Below are positions 57,810-64,000 of a DNA stretch of 64,000 nucleotides, piece after piece. How positions within the stretch are numbered: position 1 is the first letter of the stretch; each line of letters begins with the position of its first letter. This stretch comes from Streptomyces avermitilis MA-4680 = NBRC 14893. Lineage in GTDB: Bacteria; Actinomycetota; Actinomycetes; Streptomycetales; Streptomycetaceae. Under the pieces are notes generated by a model, which was given only the letters and a program-made list of their open reading frames with translations, was not told the origin of the DNA and ran no database searches. The stretch spans positions 3,100,001 through 3,164,000 of the forward strand of contig NC_003155.5 in the NCBI RefSeq assembly GCF_000009765.2. Direction: 5' to 3'. A program made the translations under genes and the position numbers.

Positions 57810-59785
57810 GGCGCCGCCTCCAGTACCGCCGCGCCGTACCGCCCCAGCTCCACGGCATCGACGACGTCCTCGCCGGTCAGCAGGTCGCGGTGGCGTCCGG
57901 GTACCGGCACGGTCACCGTGTCCCGCCCGTGGTGGAGCAGGAACAGTAGCTCGCCCCGGCGTACCGCCTCCACGCCCGCCGGGAGGTGGTCGAGCGCCGG
58001 CCGTACGCCCGCGTCCTCGGCGATCCCGGCGAGCAGCGGCCACAGCGCCGCCGGCTCGGGAAGGGTGGACAGGTACCAGGCGCGGCCCTTGCGCAGTACG
58101 GCCGGAAGACCGTCCAGCTCGCCCCCCTTGTAGGGGATGACGGCGTAGGCCTCGTCCGCGGCCTCGATCTCCTCGGACCACAGAGTGCCGCGGAAGCCCT
58201 CTACGCCGACCTTCTCGTCGGCGTCGAGCGGCCACCATTCGTGCAGGGTGCGGATGCCGAAGAGCTTCCGCAACCGCTCGTCCATGCCGCCCTGGCGCAC
58301 CCGGTCGTCCTGGTCGGCGACGCCGGTCAGGAAGCCGGAGACCACGGTGCCGCCACCCCGTACGTATGCGACGAGGTTGTCGATCGCCGTGTCCGTCAGG
58401 AGATACAGCTGCGGGAGGACGACCAGCTTGTACGCGGACAGGTCGTGCTCGGGGTGGGCGAAGGAGGCGGTGACGTTCGCTTCCCACAGGGCGCGGTGCC
58501 AGGCGCGTACGACCGCGGGGTAGTCGACCTCGCCGGACAGCCGACCGTCCTGCCCGCTCGCCCACCAGGCGTTCCAGTCGAGCAGTACGGCGACATCGGC
58601 ACCCGTGACCCGAGTGTCCGCCACCTTCTCGCTCAGCAGGGCGAGTTCCGCCCCGATGCGCTTGACCTCCTGGAAGGTGCGGCCCCGCTCCCCCGCGTGG
58701 CTGACCATTCCGGAGTGGAACTTCTCGGCGCCCTGCCGGGACTGTCGCCACTGGAAGTAGCAGACGGCGTCGGCGCCGCGGGCCACGGCCTGGAGCGACC
58801 AGAGACGGTTGAGGCCGGGCGGCTTGGGGTGGTTGACCCCGCGCCAGTTGACCGGGCCCGCCGCCTGCTCCATGACCATCCAGGGGCCGCCGCGGGCCTG
58901 CGAGCGGGTCATGTCGTGGATGAGCGCACCGTACTGACCGCCCAGCGGATCGCGCGGGTCCGGATAGCTGTCGACCGAGACGACGTCCTCCCGGCCGGCC
59001 CACGCCCAGGCGTCCTGGCCCTGCCAGAACGGCATGAAGTTGCTGGTCACGGGGATGTTCGGGGTGTGCCGGGCGACGATGTCACGTTCGGCGACGAAGC
59101 ACTCCATGAGTGCGTCGGAGGTGAAGCGCTTGAAGTCGAGCACCTGGGTGGGGTTGTTCATGTAGTGGGCGTGGCGCGGCGGGAGGATGCCTTCCCAGTC
59201 GTCGTAGCCCTGGCTCCAGAAGGCCGTGCCCCAGGCCGTGTTGAGTGCGTCGAGCGTGCCGTACCTGCCCTGGAGCCAGCGGCGGAAGGCGGTGGCCGCC
59301 TCGTCGCCCCAGTCGTAGGTGCAGTACTCGTTGTTGATGTGCCACATCGTGAGGGCGGGATGGCCGCCGTAGCGGGCGGCGAGGTCCTCGGTGATGGCGG
59401 CGGCGTAGCGCCGGTAGACGGCACTGGAGTGGGCGAAGTGCTGGCGGCCGCCCCACCACTCGATGCGGCCGTCCTCGTCGCGGGGCAGGGTCTCGGGGTG
59501 CAGGCGCCCCATCCAGGGCGGGGGCGAGGCGGTGGGGGTGGCCAGGACGACGCCGATGCCGTTCTCGTGCATCAGGTCCATGAGCCGGTCGAGCCAGCCG
59601 AACTCCCTCGCCCCCGGGGTGGGTTCGAGCTCGGCCCAGGAGAAGACGCCGACGGTGACGGAGTTGACGCCGGCCTCCTTCATGAGGCGTACGTCCTCCT
59701 GCCAGACCTCCTCGGGCCACTGCTCGGGGTTGTAGTCGCCACCGAACAGGATGCGGCCCCGGGTGGCATCCGTGAGCCCGGGCAT
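57806..59785 (-). CDS. GH42 beta-galactosidase
   Basis: This 659-residue protein begins MPGLTDATRGRILFGGDYNPEQWP, a typical GH42 start. The acid/base Glu153 (HINNEYC) and nucleophile Glu306 (MVMEQAAG) are in place. The TIM barrel is followed by a glutamine-amidotransferase-like trimerisation domain and a small C-terminal beta domain. No signal peptide is present. In this operon it would remove galactose from xyloglucan oligosaccharides after import (inference). The start overlaps the GH74 stop codon by one base and the end overlaps the GH95 start. Confidence 0.94.
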   Translation of the reverse strand: MPGLTDATRGRILFGGDYNPEQWPEEVWQEDVRLMKEAGVNSVTVGVFSWAELEPTPGAREFGWLDRLMDLMHENGIGVVLATPTASPPPWMGRLHPETLPRDEDGRIEWWGGRQHFAHSSAVYRRYAAAITEDLAARYGGHPALTMWHINNEYCTYDWGDEAATAFRRWLQGRYGTLDALNTAWGTAFWSQGYDDWEGILPPRHAHYMNNPTQVLDFKRFTSDALMECFVAERDIVARHTPNIPVTSNFMPFWQGQDAWAWAGREDVVSVDSYPDPRDPLGGQYGALIHDMTRSQARGGPWMVMEQAAGPVNWRGVNHPKPPGLNRLWSLQAVARGADAVCYFQWRQSRQGAEKFHSGMVSHAGERGRTFQEVKRIGAELALLSEKVADTRVTGADVAVLLDWNAWWASGQDGRLSGEVDYPAVVRAWHRALWEANVTASFAHPEHDLSAYKLVVLPQLYLLTDTAIDNLVAYVRGGGTVVSGFLTGVADQDDRVRQGGMDERLRKLFGIRTLHEWWPLDADEKVGVEGFRGTLWSEEIEAADEAYAVIPYKGGELDGLPAVLRKGRAWYLSTLPEPAALWPLLAGIAEDAGVRPALDHLPAGVEAVRRGELLFLLHHGRDTVTVPVPGRHRDLLTGEDVVDAVELGRYGAAVLEAAP

Positions 59786-62004
59786 CAGACCGGCTCCCCG
59801 TACTGGATGCCGCGCCCGTTGGTGGCGAGGTAGACCCGGCCGTGGATGCGCGGGTCACCGACGACGGCCTCGCCGATCCACCCCCACTGGTGGGCGTCGT
59901 CGTTGATCCGGACCCATGTCCTGGCGGCGTCGTCGGAGCGGTAGACGGCGGTGATGGTCTCCGTCGAGCCGACCTGGTAGATCGCCGGGTAGTCGGCGCC
60001 GTCGGCCGCCTTGCCGAAGCCGAGGGTGTACGAGGCCCAGCAGCTGTCGATCCTGGCGAAGGTGTCCCCGCCGTCGGTGGACCGGTAGAGCCCGTTCCAT
60101 TTGGCGGAGAGCCACAGGTCGCCGCTTCGTCCCGGCGCCGCGACCAGCTTGAACTGGCTGTCGCCGGAGGGCAGTCCGCCCGCACGGGCCGTGAACGAAC
60201 GGCCACTGTCAGTGCTGGCGTATAGCGTTCCATTGTCGAAGTCGTAGGCGTAGAAGCGCGTCGGATCGGCCGGGTCGGCGACCGGTGTGGCGCCCTTCGG
60301 GAAGGAGGAGACCTCGGACCAGCTCGCGCCGTTGTCCGTCGAGCGGTGGGCCGCGTACGTCGTGCCGTCCCAGTGCACGAAGGACCACAGCAGTGTGCCG
60401 CCGTCGGCACTGGTGGCGATCGGTCCCGGTGCGTCCTTGGCGATGTCGGGCTGGGCCTCGAAGGGCGCCCAGGTCCGCCCGCCGTCGTGGGAGTACGCGC
60501 CGTTGCCGTGGTCGCCCCAGCCCGTGCGGACGACATACGCCGGCCTGGCCGCGGCCTGCGCGAGTCCCGTCGCCGACCCGAACACGGGGTTCGTCGCCAT
60601 GCCGCGCGACGGAGACGCCGTGAGCCGCTCGTGGTACATCACACCGATGTCCCCGAGTCCGCTGATCAGGTGTGCCTCCCCGACCGGGGGCGAGATCAGT
60701 TGGCGCACGGCGCTCTCCTCCAGGCCGCGGATCCGCGGTGCCCAGCGCTTGAGGTCGCGGGTGCCGTAGAGGGTCGCGCCGGTCCCGTACACGACGTGCT
60801 GGGAGTCGTACGGGTCGACCGCGAGCGCCTGGATCCACCAGCCGAACTTCGGCTTGTCGTCGCCCCAGTCGAGGAAGGGAGTCTCGGACACGTCGAACAC
60901 GGCGGCGTCCTTGAGGGACGTCCAGGTACGGCCGCCGTCCGTGGACCGGAAGACCGTGTCGCCGTCGGCCCAGCGGTTGTTGGTGGAGACGACGAGGGTG
61001 CCGGGGCGGCGGGCGTCGACGGCGACCCCGCCGTAGGCGAAGGTGTCCGCCGAGCCGTCGCTCGTCGTCCCGCCCGGCTTCACCGGGGTGACCTCGGTCC
61101 ACGTCCCCGTGGCGGTACGCAGCTTGTGCACGCTGCCGTCGGACTGGCCGCCCGGGCCGGGTGCGTCGCCGTACGTCACGTACAGCTCGCGGGTGTGCGT
61201 GTCGTACGCGGCGCGGAGCGGGACCTTGGCGGAGGTGCCGGAGGGCCGGCCGGGGACGGCCCCCCAGGTCGTGCCGTCGGCCGTGCGGTACAGGTTCGCC
61301 GTGCCCGAGGTGCCGTCGCCGTCACCCCAGCCGGCGTAGACGGTGCGCCCGGCGGCGACGAGGAACACGACTCCCTGCCCGGAGGAGTTCGCCTTCGCCG
61401 GGAAGGCGGTCGCGGCTGCCCAAGTGGCGCCCCGGTCGGTCGACTTGAGCAGCCCGTCGTGCCGCGTGCCCAGCCAGAGGGTGTCGCTGTCGCGCGGGTC
61501 GACGAGGAGTCGCTCACCGGCGCCGCGGCCGTCCTCGTTGCCGCCGAGCTTCACGGTCAGGTCGGTGCGGGTCCAGGTGGCGCCGCGGTCCTCGGAGCGC
61601 AGGACCGCGCCGTTGCCCGCCCACGACTGGGCGTAGGTGCCCACGGCGAGGTAGAGCCGGTCCGGGTGCGTGGGGTCGACGGCCATCGCCTCGACGCCGA
61701 GGAGGTTCCAGTCGTCCCAGCCGAGGTGGTCGATGAGCGGGGTCCAGCGGGCGCCGCGGTCGTCCCAGCGGTAGGCGCCGCCGATGTCGGTCCGGGCGTA
61801 GGCGAGACCGCGTACGGAGGGGTGGAAGAGCACGCCGGTGACGAAGCCGGTGCCCCCGATGACGGCGTTGCGCCAGCGGTACGACGGGCCGGCGGTGGTT
61901 TCGGCGGCGTGCGCCTGGGACCCCACGGCGGGGACGGCCGTGAGCGCGGCGGCCGCGGCGGTCCCGGCGAGGACGGTTCGTCTGCTCGGGCGGGGCGTGC
62001 GCAT
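59785..62004 (-). CDS. Tat-exported GH74 xyloglucanase
   Basis: This 739-residue protein starts at ATG 62004 with GAGG upstream. The N-terminus (RPSRRTVLAGTAAAAA) is a twin-arginine signal. The mature part is a tandem beta-propeller with repeated Asp-box-like motifs (STDRGATW, STDGGRTW, STDNGASW) and candidate catalytic Asp73 (ARTDIGGAYRW) and Asp452 (GLGDIGVMYH). GH74 enzymes cut the xyloglucan backbone. No carbohydrate-binding module is present. It is separated from the upstream permease gene by about 170 bases that contain a hairpin repeat. Confidence 0.94.
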   Translation of the reverse strand: MRTPRPSRRTVLAGTAAAAALTAVPAVGSQAHAAETTAGPSYRWRNAVIGGTGFVTGVLFHPSVRGLAYARTDIGGAYRWDDRGARWTPLIDHLGWDDWNLLGVEAMAVDPTHPDRLYLAVGTYAQSWAGNGAVLRSEDRGATWTRTDLTVKLGGNEDGRGAGERLLVDPRDSDTLWLGTRHDGLLKSTDRGATWAAATAFPAKANSSGQGVVFLVAAGRTVYAGWGDGDGTSGTANLYRTADGTTWGAVPGRPSGTSAKVPLRAAYDTHTRELYVTYGDAPGPGGQSDGSVHKLRTATGTWTEVTPVKPGGTTSDGSADTFAYGGVAVDARRPGTLVVSTNNRWADGDTVFRSTDGGRTWTSLKDAAVFDVSETPFLDWGDDKPKFGWWIQALAVDPYDSQHVVYGTGATLYGTRDLKRWAPRIRGLEESAVRQLISPPVGEAHLISGLGDIGVMYHERLTASPSRGMATNPVFGSATGLAQAAARPAYVVRTGWGDHGNGAYSHDGGRTWAPFEAQPDIAKDAPGPIATSADGGTLLWSFVHWDGTTYAAHRSTDNGASWSEVSSFPKGATPVADPADPTRFYAYDFDNGTLYASTDSGRSFTARAGGLPSGDSQFKLVAAPGRSGDLWLSAKWNGLYRSTDGGDTFARIDSCWASYTLGFGKAADGADYPAIYQVGSTETITAVYRSDDAARTWVRINDDAHQWGWIGEAVVGDPRIHGRVYLATNGRGIQYGEPV

Positions 62005-62050
62005 GACATACCTCGTTCTGGGAGAGGGGAGTTCTGGAGAGGCGGGGGGA

Positions 62051-62129
62051 GCGCCCCTTCTCTCAGGGGCTCGAGGCTGTGACATCGTGCGGCTCCGCCG
62101 CGTGGGCGCGACCAGCCACCCACTGCCCG
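62051..62129 (+). repeat. Dispersed hairpin-forming intergenic repeat, copy 2
   Basis: This is the inverse counterpart of the element at 39329-39404: it contains GCGGCTCCGCCGC and GGCGCGACCAGCCAC. It lies between the permease and GH74 genes and could partially end transcription or affect mRNA stability there. Confidence 0.75.
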
Positions 62130-62174
62130 CGGTGAACGGACGCCCCGCGGCTCCCCGGCACTTCCAACCGGGCG

Positions 62175-63110
62175 TCAGCCCTTCACCGCGCCGGTCAGCA
62201 TGCCCTTCTTGAAGTGCCGCTGGACGAAGGGCGAGAGAACGGCGACCGGCAGCAGGGCCAGCACCATGACGGCCATCTGGACGGCGAGTGCGGACACCTG
62301 GCCCGTCTTGATGGCCTGGCCCATGCCGACCGGTGGCTCCTGCTTCTGGACGAGCTGGATCATGACGTTCTGCAGCGGCATCATGTCCTGGTCGCTCAGG
62401 TAGATCGACGCGTTGAACCAGGCGCTCCAGTAGCCGACGGCGTAGAAGAGCGTGATCACGGCGATGACCGCGCGGGACAGCGGCATCACGATCTGCCAGA
62501 GGATCCGCCAGTCCCCCGCGCCGTCGATCCGCGCGCTGTCGACGAGCTCCTGCGAGATACCCATGAAGAACCCGCGCAGCACCAGGATGTTGAAGACACT
62601 GATGGCGCTCGGCAGGATGAGCGCGAGATACGTGTCCGTCAGGCCCAACGACTGCACCAGCAGATACGTGGGGATGAGGCCTGCGCCGAAGAACATCGTG
62701 GCGAGCAGGGTCATCAGGAACCAGCGGTGCCCGACCGACCCGATGCGGGACAGCCCGTACGCCGCTAGGACGGACACCGTCATCGAGAACAGCGTGCCGA
62801 CGAGGGTGACGCCCAGGCTGACGAGGGTGGCGCAGGTGACCTGACCGCCGCTCAGCAGCTCCTGGTAGGCAATGAAGCTGATGCCCTTGGGGATGACCAC
62901 CAGGCCGCCGGCGTCGGAGATGACCTTCTTCGAGGACAGGCTGGTGACGATGACGATCCACAGCGGGAACAGGACGCCGAGGCAGGCACCGGCCAGGGCA
63001 ATGCCCTTGCCCGCGAGCCCGGCCTTGCCGGGCTCCTCCTCCCAGACGGGCCTCGGCGGGGCGGCCCAGCGGCCGGGGGCCTTCGGCCGTTGTTCGGTCA
63101 CGGTGCTCAC
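62175..63110 (-). CDS. Sugar ABC transporter permease, LplC/YtcP type
   Basis: This 311-residue protein has six predicted membrane helices and the EAA-like loop ELVDSARIDGAGDWRILWQIVMPLS that contacts the ATPase. The ending KKGMLTGAVKG and the QNVMIQLVQ region are typical of the LplC/YtcP carbohydrate permeases. It starts at GTG 63110, overlapping the stop codon of the partner permease in GTGA. It probably imports xyloglucan oligosaccharides, using a multi-operon ATPase such as MsiK, as is usual in Streptomyces (inference). Confidence 0.94.
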   Translation of the reverse strand: MSTVTEQRPKAPGRWAAPPRPVWEEEPGKAGLAGKGIALAGACLGVLFPLWIVIVTSLSSKKVISDAGGLVVIPKGISFIAYQELLSGGQVTCATLVSLGVTLVGTLFSMTVSVLAAYGLSRIGSVGHRWFLMTLLATMFFGAGLIPTYLLVQSLGLTDTYLALILPSAISVFNILVLRGFFMGISQELVDSARIDGAGDWRILWQIVMPLSRAVIAVITLFYAVGYWSAWFNASIYLSDQDMMPLQNVMIQLVQKQEPPVGMGQAIKTGQVSALAVQMAVMVLALLPVAVLSPFVQRHFKKGMLTGAVKG

Positions 63111-64000
63111 TTCTTGTACACCCCCTGCTCGCCCATGAGATGGGCGACCTTGTTCGCGGCGAGGACAAGGCCGAGGCTGACCACGCCCTTGATCAGGCCC
63201 GCCGCCGCCGCGTAACTGAAGTCCTGGTTACGGACGCCGTTCCACCACACGAAGGTGTCGAGGACGTCCGACGCGCCCGGCCCGACCGCGTCGCGTTGCA
63301 GCAGGATCTGCTCGAAGCCGACCGTGAGCGCGTCACCGACGCGCAGCACCAGCAGCAGGGCGATCACCGGGCGCAGCGCGGGCAGCGTGACGTGCCACAT
63401 CCGGCGCCATCGCCCGGCCCCGTCCATCGCCGCGGCCTCGTACAGGTCGGGACTGACGGAAGCCAGCGCGGCGAGGAAGACGATGATGCCCCAGCCCGCG
63501 TCTTTCCAGACTCCCTCGGACGTCACCAGGAATTTGAAGATCCCCGGGTCGGTCATGAGGTCGAAGCCCTCATACCCGTGCTGCCGCAGGGTCTGCGCGA
63601 TGATGCCGGCGCCACCGAAGATCTGCTGGAAGACGGTGATGACCAGCACCCAGGAGAAGAAGTGCGGCAGGTAGAGGATCGCCTGCGACACCGCCCGCAC
63701 CCGGGGCCTGATCACGCTGTTGATGAGCAGCGCGAGCAGGATCGGGATGGGGAAGAAGAGCAACAGCTGGAGGGAGAACAGGACGAAGGTGTTCTGGACG
63801 GCGTTCCAGAACGCCGAGTCATCGAGGATCCGGGTGAACTGCTCGAAGCCCACCCAGGGGCTCTCGAAGATGGCGACGAAGCCGTTGTCGCTGATGTACG
63901 GGTCGTACTCCTGGAAGGCGACGACGTTGCCCAGGATCGGTATGTAGTTGAAGACCAGGACCAGCAGGACGGCCGGCAGGGTCATCAGGATCAGCGTGCG
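63107..64000 (-). CDS. Sugar ABC transporter permease, LplB type (5' end outside window)
   Basis: At least 297 residues are visible; the frame continues past the right end of the window. It has membrane helices including LPAVLLVLVFNYIPILGN and the EAA loop DLYEAAAMDGAGRWRRMWHVTLPAL. The end MGEQGVYKK is family-typical. It is the partner of the LplC-type permease that follows. A substrate-binding protein gene is expected further right, outside the window. Confidence 0.93.
   Translation of the reverse strand, partial: RTLILMTLPAVLLVLVFNYIPILGNVVAFQEYDPYISDNGFVAIFESPWVGFEQFTRILDDSAFWNAVQNTFVLFSLQLLLFFPIPILLALLINSVIRPRVRAVSQAILYLPHFFSWVLVITVFQQIFGGAGIIAQTLRQHGYEGFDLMTDPGIFKFLVTSEGVWKDAGWGIIVFLAALASVSPDLYEAAAMDGAGRWRRMWHVTLPALRPVIALLLVLRVGDALTVGFEQILLQRDAVGPGASDVLDTFVWWNGVRNQDFSYAAAAGLIKGVVSLGLVLAANKVAHLMGEQGVYKK

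Overview
This 64-kb window is high-GC chromosomal DNA from a Streptomyces species or a close actinobacterial relative. The evidence is the codon usage (G/C in third positions), frequent GTG starts, purine-rich Shine-Dalgarno sites, WXG100/mycosin/EccB/EccE genes, the actinobacterial rimP-nusA-ylxR-infB-ylxP-rbfA-truB order, and a SCO5717-family ATPase. Almost everything is ordinary core-genome organisation. No tRNA, rRNA, CRISPR array, prophage or complete insertion sequence was seen.

Positions 1-21.1 kb form a type VII (ESX) secretion locus. It holds two WXG100 proteins, two mycosin-like membrane proteases (at 3.4 and 11.9 kb), a PPE-like proline/glycine-rich protein with a C-terminal YxxxD motif, a large WXG-domain protein with a small partner, two or three envelope proteins, EccB, EccE and an associated protein. 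It ends with a proline-rich ParA/MinD-like ATPase whose reading frame is broken twice in G runs. EccC and EccD are not in the window and probably lie to the left, where the first gene is truncated.

Positions 21.2-50.4 kb carry housekeeping genes, mostly on the minus strand: ribF, a 1199-residue trypsin-like/P-loop/helical-repeat protein, the nusA-infB operon, a Tat lipoprotein with a DUF4439 partner, a degenerate aminoglycoside-phosphotransferase-like protein, proS, two GNAT acetyltransferases, ispG, an M50 site-2 protease and dxr. These are followed by a secreted lamin-tail-domain protein, a SecA protein that looks like a second SecA, and an acyl-CoA dehydrogenase. The SecA gene is preceded by six exact 11-bp-spaced repeats.

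Positions 50.5-64 kb are best read as a xyloglucan-utilisation locus. It contains a LacI-family regulator with palindromic candidate operators, two secreted GH12 glucanases and a GH31 alpha-xylosidase without a signal peptide. A minus-strand operon encodes two sugar ABC permeases, Tat-exported GH74, cytoplasmic GH42, cytoplasmic GH95 and one of the GH12 enzymes. The predicted locations fit extracellular backbone cleavage, import of the oligosaccharides, and debranching inside the cell.

Smaller structural features include a 189-bp MITE-like element with 20-bp perfect inverted ends near rimP, two copies of a dispersed hairpin-forming intergenic repeat, a 7 x 9-bp minisatellite next to a terminator-like hairpin after the WXG100 genes, and a 12-bp inverted repeat in the divergent ESX promoter region.
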